Position numbers and translations under genes: made by a program. Below are positions 30,711-39,284 of a stretch of DNA of 64,000 bases, piece after piece. Position 1 is the first letter of the stretch. The number at the start of each line of letters is the position of its first letter. This DNA comes from Carpediemonas membranifera (lineage: Eukaryota; Fornicata). The stretch is taken from the NCBI GenBank assembly GCA_019828565.1, contig JAHDYR010000011.1, positions 1 to 64,000 on the forward strand, in the 5' to 3' direction. The notes under the pieces are model-generated. The model saw nothing but the letters and a program-made list of their open reading frames with translations, was not told the DNA's origin and made no database searches.

Positions 30711-33700
30711 ATTAACGGAACATCACGATGGAAGGCAATTCGGGCGGCAATGAGCTTCCCAATCCGCCTCCAGACGATTCTAGATCCGTTCATCGTCGTT
30801 ATTTGGCTTTCCTCGCAGAGGCCAACACGATTCAGAGAGAATACCACGGAATGATTCCAACAACCTTCCTACAGACCTGGTTTGCCGAAGAGGGCGTTTT
30901 ACACGTCCTTAGAGACAATGAACTGCTACGTAAGATCCTTCAGACGCCCAAGAAGAAGATCAAGACATCTGACTTCTATGCGATTCTCTGCAGGTTGGCG
31001 ACGGCTGCTCTAGGGCAGCTACCAGCTCGTTGGCCGAAGATCCAAAGTGTCAAGACGATCGATAGAGTTCAGCGCTACGCGAAGAGGCTGATCTCGCTTA
31101 CTGACCACGAGTTCGTCTTCGTCAGGGATCCAGAGGGCGCCTTGCCAAGGCCGCAGCATCCGTTGGCGTCCCCCACCCCCTCTCTAACTGATGTAGGGAC
31201 TACTGGCCCGCTTCCCTCGCCTCTCCACGAGGGCAACATTGGCACGCCATCCCTCTCGCCCCTGCCTCAGCATCGCCATCATTCTGCCTCCATCGTCGAC
31301 GCGGCTCGAGTAACGCAAGCCGAGCCAGCTCCGGAGCCACAGGCAGTATCGGTGATAGACTGCTTCAGTGTCGGATCTGACGCGGAGCAACCCAACCCCA
31401 GAGACCGAGTCTCAATTGAGGGCACACAGCCGCAGAGCCCTCTCTCCGCCACCCACATGCCTGGTGCGCCCCCTCTTGTCGCGCAGGGTGGCTCCCAGAC
31501 TCATGTCTCGCCAGCCGCCGACCTGGGCTCACAGCTCGAGTCATCCCTCGCCACTCCACTCCCTCCTCCCCCCGCCATCATGTTCACGTGCCGTCACGAC
31601 GGTGCGAACAGGCGGCCGGAGTGGCTCCCGTCTCCGAAAGTAGCCCTATCACTGGGTCGCATGAAGCCCTCAACCCGGAAGGCGACCGCCTGGTCACGCG
31701 GTCTTGTCGACCGGTTGACAGATGTCGCTTCGGCCCAGCCTGCCACGAAGACGGAACGTCTACTCCAGCTCGCGAGGTACCCAGCAACGCTGGACACCTT
31801 TGTCGCCTCCTCTCGCCGTCCCCCTAGGTCCGCCCCCAACCGGGCCCGCACCCGCAGGAGCAAGCGTGCACTACTTCAAGCCAAGAGTGGCTACTTGGCA
31901 AGAGCAGTCAATACGCTCATGTGCCCTGAGCAGTCCAAGTCGGACGAGGAGGTCGACCGCGAGTTGGCGGAGCTGCAAGCACACCCCTCCCCTGATGGCC
32001 TCGAGGCTTTCTCTTGGTCAGACGTGCCAGCGGCCCCGTTATCGTCTATCACCATCTCCCGAAAGACCCTCAAGAAGAAAGCTCTTGGGTCCCTCCCCGC
32101 CGACAAGGCTCCCGGACCCACCGGCCTGAGCTTCCTCCACCTGAGGGTAGCCTACAAGATCATGCGCAAGGAGCTCGTCGCAGCTCTCTTGCCGATCGTG
32201 CAGGCGATCATCGATGGTGACAATAACTACGCAATCTTCAGCCACAGCATCTTAGTACCCATCCCGAAGAAGAACGGCAAGCTCCGTCCGGTAGCAATGG
32301 GAGAAGCCCTGCGCCGCATCGCGGCCAAGGCTGCTGCCGAAACTGTCCTGCCGAAGCTCCGCGAGGAGGTCTTCGTTGACCAGTTCGGGTTGGGAGAGAG
32401 TTGTGGTCTGGAGCGCATGGTCGCCATCACCAGGCGTCACTTCGACGACGGTGGTACGGTCCTATCCCTGGACCTGTCGAACGCGTACAATACCCTGAGC
32501 CGGGACTTCCTGCTGAGATGTGTCAGCACCTACTGTCCCGCCCTGGTTGACTACGTGAAGGGGCAGTACTCTTCGTCGCTGCTCCTCTCCACGTCGGGAG
32601 TCGTCCTTCGTTCAGAGGAAGGGGTTCAGCAGGGTGACCCGCTGTCTCCGCTTCTATTCTCCCTTGGGATGAAGCCCGTCTTGGATCGTCTACGCAGCAT
32701 CTACAACGTCCGTGTAGTCGCGTACCAGGACGACACGTACATCCTGACCGACCGGGCATCGGCTGATGAGATCGCGAAAACCGCTAAGCAGCTCTTCTCC
32801 CAAGTGGGGATGAGCCTCAACCTGTCCAAGTGCGTCGCGCTCATCCAAGGTGCCGGGCATGACACCAACCTGGATCGCCCCGACCATGTCCGTAGAGTGG
32901 GGGCCCATGTGATCACCGGTGTTCCCGTCGGTCCGGAGTCGTTCGTCCGGGGAGAAGTGCAGAGAGTTGTTGACAAGGCTGCCCTGACCCTCAAGGCCAT
33001 CGCCGACTTCAGCGAGGATGTCGGTGCGGAGGGTGTTGGCCCAGCCCTGTCGATGATCAAGTTCTGTGTCCTCCCCAAGATTGCACACTTGATGCGTAAT
33101 GTCGATCCCACCCCCGAGGTGCTCACTCCCGCAGAGACCTTCTGCCAGTCCACCCTATCCGACGTCGTTGGGAAGGTGCTTGGCCGCACCCTGTCGCCAG
33201 ACATCAGTCAGGCCTTGGGGCTGCCGGCAAAGCATGGTGGCCTGGGCTTCGCGATGCCCACTATCGTCTGGCCGTGTGCCAGGATTGGTGCCCTGCGCCA
33301 ACTTGCACGGTACGGGGAGAAGCATGGCCTTCCTGCCACCCTTTCCACAATCAGCGAAGGTTTCCAGCACCTCACAACTGGTTGGCCAGTCACCGAAGCC
33401 CAGCTGCTGGCCCTGCCTGAGAAGACACAGGCACACTTGGTTGACAAGATAACTACCAACATGACCAAGGAAGCTCGTGTCGACACAGCGCAGCCCAGTG
33501 TGCTAAGCCGCGCGCTGACTGCCGACCCCCTTCGCAGTCACGATCACACAACGAGCCTTACAGGTGTCCCGCTGCAGGCGGCCCTCAGAAAGCACCTCGG
33601 GCTTGCTGCCTTCGTGTCCGCGACTAAGTTCTGTCCAATCTGTGCCCTGAAGTCAGTAACCAATGCGGCATCAGGCCAGTTGAACGTCGGAGCTGACCCC

Positions 33701-34491
33701 CGACACGTGTTGGCCACCCCAGAGCATATGGTGACATGCAAATGCCTTCACGGAGGAGCCAAGACCACCGCCAGGCACGACACGATCGTCGAGAGTCTCT
33801 TCTCGGAGCTCTCAAACAACGGTGTCCCTGCCAGGAAGGAGTTCTGGCTCCGCCACTCCTCCCGTTACACGAAAGACCCCGACACAACGCACAGAGACGC
33901 CCGAGTTGACGTCTTCGCGTTCAACGACCGCGGCACGAACCCTACGGCCATCGATGTTGTGGTCTCGAACGAGTACCACGACACGGCTCGGAAGAAGCGT
34001 GAGCGGTACGCCCCGTGGAATGTTGATGTGATCCCGGCCGTAGTGTCCCTCGATGGGCGCTGCGGTAGGCGCTCAGAGATGGGCGGCCACGTGGTGACGG
34101 CAAACGGTTGGATGAAGGAGTTCACCGCTTTGATGAGCGGCAAGAACGCAACACGTGTTCATGAACGTGTTTTCGCAGCAATTTGGAGAGGAAACTGCCT
34201 CGTTGCCCGTGATTGGACTGAAGAAGCACGGCACGCGGTCGCTGTGCTTGCATCGCATGGCTACAACGCCTTTTGCGATGACTAATTGATATTGATTTCT
34301 TTTTCAGCGCTACTTTCCGTATTCGTTGCTTTCTAAGCGAAATTCCCGCATTCGGTGTCGAAGTGCCGAAAATCTGCAACGCGCACTTTTAGGCCCAACG
34401 CCTCGTATCGCCCCCACACCACCCCGAGCGTGCCCACGAGCGACCACGACGTCGAACGAGCCCTCCGTGTGCTTCTCCGTAGCGCTGACCG
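30711..34491 (+). mobile_element. full-length non-LTR retrotransposon with restriction-like endonuclease, inserted at tRNA-Leu
   Basis: 3.78 kb between perfect 29-bp target-site duplications. A 17-bp 5' leader precedes a single ORF (30728-34285), followed by a 206-bp 3' UTR. There is no poly-A tail. The right duplication continues directly into the body of the tRNA-Leu gene, so the second-strand cut fell in the T-arm of that gene and the first in its 3' flank. The tRNA is left complete. The 3' UTR is shared, almost base for base, with the truncated copy ending at 27090. Confidence 0.92.
30728..34285 (+). CDS. RT + zinc finger + restriction-like endonuclease polyprotein
   Basis: Single intact 1,185-codon ORF starting at ATG 30728. 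Residues 1-290 are of unknown fold, ending Pro/Ser-rich. RT follows: KAPGPTGLSFLHLRV, RPVAMGEALRRIAAKA, QFGLGESCGLERM, LDLSNAYNTLSRDFLLR, EEGVQQGDPLSPLLFSLGM and catalytic VVAYQDDTY (Y666-D669). A zinc finger starts at C969-x2-C972, with later His and Cys in EHMVTCKC. The PD-(D/E)XK-like nuclease has D1061 in RVDVFAFND and TAIDVVVSN as the D-x-K-equivalent strand. The protein should nick the tRNA-Leu locus and prime cDNA there. Clade within the RLE elements is not settled by eye. It is related to, but distinct from, the protein at 17259-20409. Confidence 0.93.
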   Translation: MEGNSGGNELPNPPPDDSRSVHRRYLAFLAEANTIQREYHGMIPTTFLQTWFAEEGVLHVLRDNELLRKILQTPKKKIKTSDFYAILCRLATAALGQLPARWPKIQSVKTIDRVQRYAKRLISLTDHEFVFVRDPEGALPRPQHPLASPTPSLTDVGTTGPLPSPLHEGNIGTPSLSPLPQHRHHSASIVDAARVTQAEPAPEPQAVSVIDCFSVGSDAEQPNPRDRVSIEGTQPQSPLSATHMPGAPPLVAQGGSQTHVSPAADLGSQLESSLATPLPPPPAIMFTCRHDGANRRPEWLPSPKVALSLGRMKPSTRKATAWSRGLVDRLTDVASAQPATKTERLLQLARYPATLDTFVASSRRPPRSAPNRARTRRSKRALLQAKSGYLARAVNTLMCPEQSKSDEEVDRELAELQAHPSPDGLEAFSWSDVPAAPLSSITISRKTLKKKALGSLPADKAPGPTGLSFLHLRVAYKIMRKELVAALLPIVQAIIDGDNNYAIFSHSILVPIPKKNGKLRPVAMGEALRRIAAKAAAETVLPKLREEVFVDQFGLGESCGLERMVAITRRHFDDGGTVLSLDLSNAYNTLSRDFLLRCVSTYCPALVDYVKGQYSSSLLLSTSGVVLRSEEGVQQGDPLSPLLFSLGMKPVLDRLRSIYNVRVVAYQDDTYILTDRASADEIAKTAKQLFSQVGMSLNLSKCVALIQGAGHDTNLDRPDHVRRVGAHVITGVPVGPESFVRGEVQRVVDKAALTLKAIADFSEDVGAEGVGPALSMIKFCVLPKIAHLMRNVDPTPEVLTPAETFCQSTLSDVVGKVLGRTLSPDISQALGLPAKHGGLGFAMPTIVWPCARIGALRQLARYGEKHGLPATLSTISEGFQHLTTGWPVTEAQLLALPEKTQAHLVDKITTNMTKEARVDTAQPSVLSRALTADPLRSHDHTTSLTGVPLQAALRKHLGLAAFVSATKFCPICALKSVTNAASGQLNVGADPRHVLATPEHMVTCKCLHGGAKTTARHDTIVESLFSELSNNGVPARKEFWLRHSSRYTKDPDTTHRDARVDVFAFNDRGTNPTAIDVVVSNEYHDTARKKRERYAPWNVDVIPAVVSLDGRCGRRSEMGGHVVTANGWMKEFTALMSGKNATRVHERVFAAIWRGNCLVARDWTEEARHAVAVLASHGYNAFCDD

Positions 34492-34520
34492 ATTCGTCAA
34501 TAAACATATGTGCGAAGTGG
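34492..34520. repeat. 29-bp target-site duplication, right copy
   Basis: Exact copy of 30682-30710. Bases 34509-34520 are the discriminator, the 3' acceptor strand and the first four T-stem bases of tRNA-Leu on the minus strand. Confidence 0.93.
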
Positions 34521-34590
34521 GATTCGAACCCACGCCCCCGAAGAGACTGGTGCCTTAAACCAGCGCCTTAGACCACTCGGCCATCCGCAC
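34509..34590 (-). tRNA. tRNA-Leu(TAA)
   Basis: On the minus strand, acceptor GTGCGGA pairs with TTCGCAC (one G-T pair). The D-arm has GGCCGAGTGGTCTAAGGC (A box). The anticodon stem CTGGT/ACCAG-type holds loop TTTAAGG with anticodon TAA. A long variable arm follows (type II, as in Leu), then T-arm GTGGG-TTCGAAT-CCCAC (B box). Discriminator A. No intron. The retrotransposon at 30711-34491 is inserted beside its 3' end without damaging it. Confidence 0.95.
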
Positions 34591-34956
34591 ATTTTCGCAG
34601 GGCAGCGGAGCCCACACCAACTCGGAGAATGTGGCTGACGGTAATTCGGTGCGATTCGATCGTGCGAAGCGCAAGGAGGAAATCGTATCAAGCCCTCAGA
34701 AGGCTAGAGAGCATGGGAGATCGTAACAACGACAACGATGAGGTTCGGCAGCCCGAAGCCGACCTCCAATCCGCCAGCTGGCGTGATCCGGTCTCCGCTG
34801 TAGGGGAGATTGGAGCCGAGACATTTACGTTTACACAGACAGGATAACGCCCAAAACGATAAATATCTCGCCCCCCCATTAGGTTAGTACTGTGTAGTCT
34901 CCCTAGCCGTCTGCCCAGTCAGACGGAGTTGACTCCGGAGGGTGACTCAGACAAGA
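34591..34956. other. spacer with no recognised gene
   Basis: Upstream flank of tRNA-Leu. A 72-codon open stretch on the plus strand (34629-34847) contains ESMGDRNNDNDEVRQPEADL but has no recognised family. I cannot support a gene. Confidence 0.3.
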
Positions 34957-35183
34957 AAGAAAGAAATTTACGGTGCTTGGATTCTGACCCTGGACTGAGC
35001 TTGGATCCCGTTGTCTTGGAGCTGAGTGCCCCGGGGTACTGCCTTGTCCCTGCAACAAGCTAGTCAGCTGCGCTTGCCTTGGGCTTCGGTGCTACTGTCG
35101 CCGCGGAAAGCCGATTCCAATCGCCCCAGAGGCCCTGCGGCCATCTCCTTGCAAACATGCTTTCCTGTCTCCCTGAAAGTCCG
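34957..35183 (-). mobile_element. 5'-truncated LINE copy (3' end only)
   Basis: 227 bp match the 3' end of the large LINE (2863-3096), starting at the same GAAAGAAAGAAATTTAC edge and stopping abruptly after CCTGAAAGTCCGGC. Only the 3' UTR is retained, as is common for aborted target-primed reverse transcription. Confidence 0.75.
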
Positions 35184-35280
35184 GCTGTCGCATCTAATGA
35201 GTAATTCAAATAAATCGAGTTCAGCACGACAGTGATCACTGTCCGAGAAAGCACCGCGAGCAAGAAATGACAATTGCCGC

Positions 35281-35399
35281 TGTGGTGAGGCGCAGTTTAA
35301 GGTTTTGGTTTTTGACCATTTTCACCACTGCGGTTTCCAGGAGTAAATCAGTTCTCATCCATTAATTGGAAAGTTCCCTTCAAGGCCAAACCAAGCACA
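35281..35399 (+). repeat. 5' LTR
   Basis: 119 bp, identical to 38987-39105. Very short for an LTR. Gag begins only 13 bp downstream (ATG 35413), leaving little room for a conventional primer-binding site. Confidence 0.95.
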
Positions 35400-35412
35400 G
35401 TATCGATACTAC

Positions 35413-36549
35413 ATGCAGTCTTTTGGCATCACCATCCCGTATTTGCGATCGCTTACGCGTTCTGCCTTCTTCACCTTCCAGGACGACGTCGATCACTACC
35501 AAGTTCAAGCGAGAGCCCTCAATCTCCAACTACCTCCCCTTGCAACCTTCCTTAGCCCATCTGTCACGCGCCTCGTGCGCCTCCGCGTCCCTATCGACGA
35601 TATCCCCGACGGCGACCTCTTCGACACTATCGCGACCGAGTTCTTCAAGTTTCATACACAAGTTGAAGCTTACCAGTCTATCCAGCGCCTCCGCCTGCGC
35701 TCCCTCGAGCCGCCGGCCCTCTTAGCCCACATAGACACTTACCATAAGACCCTCGCGCTATGTGATGATAACACTCGCCCCATCGATCAACAGACGCGGA
35801 AGCTCTTCACTGCCTCGCTCCCCTCGGCCCTCAAGACTCGCCTCAAGATCGTTAGCCCCGAGACCTTCGCTGAGGCCTGTGAGGCGGCCATCACAGAGCT
35901 CGATGACATAGTCTCCATCCGCGCGCAGAGCGAATCTTTCCGCGACGAGCCCCGCCTCGACATGCCGCCCCGGCGCCCTCCGCCCATCAAGGCCAAGGCT
36001 GAGCCGACCGCCCCTACCGTCGATCGCCGGCCGAAGTCGGAGCTCATCTGCCACGGTTGTGGCCTCACAGGTCATGTACGGCCCGAGTGCCCTCACCGGG
36101 ATCACCCCGGCTTCTTCGCGCATGGCATCCGTCGCCAAGCGCTCAACCTCACTGCTAAGTTGGCCGCCCACACCAACAACAGCAGCCCTCATGTGAGCCT
36201 CCATTTCTCTGACCACGTCCCTCGCACCGCCTTGCTTGATACCGGTGCCAGCCTTAACTTCATCCCTCCAGCGCTTGCCGAGGAGATGCACCTGCGTCTC
36301 TTCGAGGCCCACGTCCCGCTCGAGACGGCCAACGGCACTATTACCGCGGAGTATACGACCCGTCCCGTGACTATCACACTGCAGCTCGAGCGCCCAGTGG
36401 AGGTCACGGCGGAGTTCTTCGTCCTCCCTTCCGCCGGAGAGCTAATCATCGGCGTGCCCACGATACGCGCCGTGGGTTTGTTGCCCGACCTGCTCGCCCC
36501 GCGCGCCGAGGCAGAGTTCGTTGAGGCCACCCCGGTGCCCCCTGCCTGA
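35413..36549 (+). CDS. gypsy Gag-protease
   Basis: 378 codons from ATG 35413. The Gag domain (about 20-190) is helical with FFKFHTQVEAYQSIQRLRLR. A single zinc knuckle follows (CHGCGLTGHVRPEC, about 214-227), then retropepsin with active site LLDTGASLNFIPP and IIGVPTIRAVGLLP. The frame ends just after the protease. The RT frame starts inside its last codons in a different frame (overlap 36521-36549), so Pol may need a frameshift or reinitiation. Confidence 0.88.
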   Translation: MQSFGITIPYLRSLTRSAFFTFQDDVDHYQVQARALNLQLPPLATFLSPSVTRLVRLRVPIDDIPDGDLFDTIATEFFKFHTQVEAYQSIQRLRLRSLEPPALLAHIDTYHKTLALCDDNTRPIDQQTRKLFTASLPSALKTRLKIVSPETFAEACEAAITELDDIVSIRAQSESFRDEPRLDMPPRRPPPIKAKAEPTAPTVDRRPKSELICHGCGLTGHVRPECPHRDHPGFFAHGIRRQALNLTAKLAAHTNNSSPHVSLHFSDHVPRTALLDTGASLNFIPPALAEEMHLRLFEAHVPLETANGTITAEYTTRPVTITLQLERPVEVTAEFFVLPSAGELIIGVPTIRAVGLLPDLLAPRAEAEFVEATPVPPA

Positions 36550-38974
36550 CGATCGTGCACCAGCCGAGATCGCTCATCCGCTGATCCAGGACTACCCGGA
36601 CCTGTTCGCTTCTGAACTGCCTGGTGTCATCGGTGTTGAGCCTTTCCACATTGACCTATCCGACACCGACGTCGCCCCGTTTCCACCGCGCCGTATGTCG
36701 CCCGCCCTAGCTGAGGCCGTCAAGGCAGAGGTAGATGGGCTCCTCGCCAGAGGCATTATCCAACCCTCGACCTCGCCTTTCGCCTCCCCCGCCTTCACAG
36801 TGCCGAAGCGCGGGGGCAAGCGTCGCATGGTAATTGACTACCGGCGCCTGAACGAGAAAACGGTCCCCCTGCAGTACCCGCTAAGCAACCCGGCTGAGCT
36901 GCATCGTAGGCTCGCCGGCCATAACTACTACACGACGATTGACCTGGTCAGCGGATATCACCAGGTTCCGGTGGACCCGGCCTCCCGTCCTCTCACGGCA
37001 TTCGCGACGCCCGCTGGCCTGTTTGAGTTCTGCCGTCTCCCTTTCGGTCTACGTTGTGCCCCTGCCTTTTTCCAACGTATGATGATGTCTGTGCTCAACG
37101 GACTCGTCGGTCGCATCTGTGAGGTATACCTAGACGACGTGATCATCCATGGGGACACCCAGGAAGAGCTGGATCGCAACACGCGCGCCGTATTCGACCG
37201 CCTCCAGCAACACCAGTTCCGTCTGGGTCGTGACAAGTGCCAGTTCGCGAAGACCGAGGTAGAGTACGTGGGACACCTCATCTCGAAGAAAGGCATCCGC
37301 ACATCACCGGAGCGCGTCGCTGCTATCGTCGCGATGAAGCCCCCTTCGCCGGTTGCGGCGGTGTTCTCCTGCAGGAGAAGGACGGTGAGGAACAAGTCAT
37401 CGCCTACACCTCCCACCGTTTCACTGAGGCCGAGCAACGCTGGAGCACCATCGAACAGGAGCTCTTTGGCGTGTTCCATGCCATCATCAGCTTCGAGCAT
37501 TTCATCCTAGGGCACCCCTTCGTTGTCGAGACGGACCATCGGAATTTGACCTATCTTGAGTCCACCACTACGCCTAAGCTCGTCCGCTGGCGCCTTCGCC
37601 TCTCCGAATACGACTTCACGGTCCGTCACATCGCCGGAGTCAACAACGAGGTGGCCGATTGCCTTTCCAGATGCCTGACGATTCGCTCACAGCGCGTGGC
37701 ATCCCCGGTGGACATTACCGACCAGGTACGGCAGCTTTTTGGCAAGTGCCACAACGCCCGTGTTGGACACATGGGCACCCGCATCACGACGGATCGGATC
37801 GCCGCCCAGCTACCTTCGTTTGCCCGCAAGGCGATCGAGAAACACGTCAAGCCCCTAGTCCGTACATGCCCGGTGTGCCAGCTCACGCGACAGCGCGCCA
37901 AGGTCAGTGTAGACCTCCCTCGCCAGCCCACAATGGCACCGTACCCCCATGCACACCTGGGCCGTGGACTTTATTGGCCCGTTCCCGGAAGAACACGGTT
38001 TCCGTCACATCCTAGCCGCCGTTGACTGCTTCTCCCGGTTCGTGGAGCTAGTTCCCACGCCCGATTGCACCGCGCAGTCAGCGGTCACGGCCATCATGCA
38101 ACTGGTGGGCCGCTACGGATGCCCGGCACACATTCGCTCTGATCAGGGCCCCCACTTTACCGCCCACCTGTTTGCTCAGCTCTCGCGCATCCTGAACATT
38201 CAGCACGACTTCACGCTCCCGTACCATCACCAGTATAACGGCATCATCGAGCGCCGCAACAAGGAAGTGAACCGCCACCTCCGCGCCGCCATGAACGAGC
38301 TGACCGATGATTTAGCCGACTGGTTTGCCTGTCTCCCGCTTGTACAGCGCACTCTGAACTGCACGCCGTGTGCAGCCACCGGCAACATACCCCCGGCCAA
38401 CATCATGTTCGGTAACCTCACCGACACGGACCGAGTACTGCTACACAACCCGGTGGAGGGGGTGGGCGACGTCGCATTGTACTACGACAACCTGCTTGAG
38501 GCACAGAGACAGCTTGTCAAGGCCGTGCCAGTTCCTAAGCCACGTCCGGTCACCCAGACCACTTTCACTGTCGGCCAAGCTGTTGTGGTCACCAGGCCCG
38601 ACAATGCCCGTGGCCCCTCTCGTCTGAGCCCCATCTATATGGGCCCCTACACCGTAGCCTCCCTCGACGGCACACTCGCCACCCTCACGAATCTTCGAAC
38701 TCGTGCCGAAGAGACGTATGATCTCCGCCGCCTCGTTCCCTTCCTCGGCGACTACACCCCCGACGACCTCACCGCCTTCGCTGCCGCCGGTGAGCAAGAA
38801 TACACCGTCGAAGACATCATCGACCACCGCTCTGGTCGTACCAAGACCCGTTTCCGTTTCCGTGTCCGCTGGGCCGGCTACGGTCCCGATGACGACACCT
38901 GGCTTCCCTATGCCGAGGTCCGTGACCTCGAAGCCCTCGACCGGTACTTGTCGAAGACCGGCATTCAGCTGTAA
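36521..38974 (+). pseudogene. gypsy Pol: RT-RNase H-integrase-chromodomain, internally deleted
   Basis: The RT is good to about 37345: YRRLNEKTVPLQYPLSNP, IDLVSGYHQVPVDP and EVYLDDVIIHGD. After AIVAMKPPSP the connection domain and first RNase H strand are missing, and the text resumes in another frame with GCGGVLLQEKDGEEQVIAYT. The missing piece would be roughly 100 residues. RNase H and the integrase zinc domain (RVGHMGTRITTDRI, CPVCQLTRQRA) follow to about 37945. A second frame change leads to the integrase core (WAVDFIGPFPEEHG, IRSDQGPHFTAHL, YHHQYNGIIERRNKE) and a chromodomain (FRVRWAGYGPDDDTWLPY) ending at 38974. Confidence 0.9.
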
Positions 38975-38986
38975 TAGAGAGGGTAG

Positions 38987-39105
38987 TGTGGTGAGGCGCA
39001 GTTTAAGGTTTTGGTTTTTGACCATTTTCACCACTGCGGTTTCCAGGAGTAAATCAGTTCTCATCCATTAATTGGAAAGTTCCCTTCAAGGCCAAACCAA
39101 GCACA
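38987..39105 (+). repeat. 3' LTR
   Basis: Identical to 35281-35399. Followed by the CCGC target duplication. Confidence 0.95.
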
Positions 39106-39284
39106 CCGCGGGAACTCTCATGGTCTTCTTAGGCCAAGACGCCATCGATGAGATCCGCGTGGTGTTCATCCCTACAAGACGGTTCCCGACTGTGATAGAT
39201 AGTTGATTTTAACTCAATCGACTCAGGACTTTTAAAGACACCCAAATTGTTTCTCTGCTAAGTGTTGCCACAGTAATTACTGAC

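Larger units (their letters stand above)
35281..39105 (+). mobile_element. LTR retrotransposon (Ty3/gypsy chromovirus), identical 119-bp LTRs
   Basis: Complete 3.8-kb insertion bounded by identical LTRs, beginning TGTGGTG and ending AGCACA (TG...CA rule), and flanked by CCGC on both sides (35277-35280 and 39106-39109), a 4-bp target-site duplication. A purine-rich run (AGAGAGGGTAG) precedes the 3' LTR as a possible polypurine tract. The coding part is broken by a deletion and two frame changes although the LTRs are identical. Confidence 0.95.

Noticed and set aside
34509-34590. tRNA-Leu destroyed by the retrotransposon insertion
   Set aside because: The target-site duplication restores the acceptor 3' strand and discriminator on the tRNA side, so the full cloverleaf is present.
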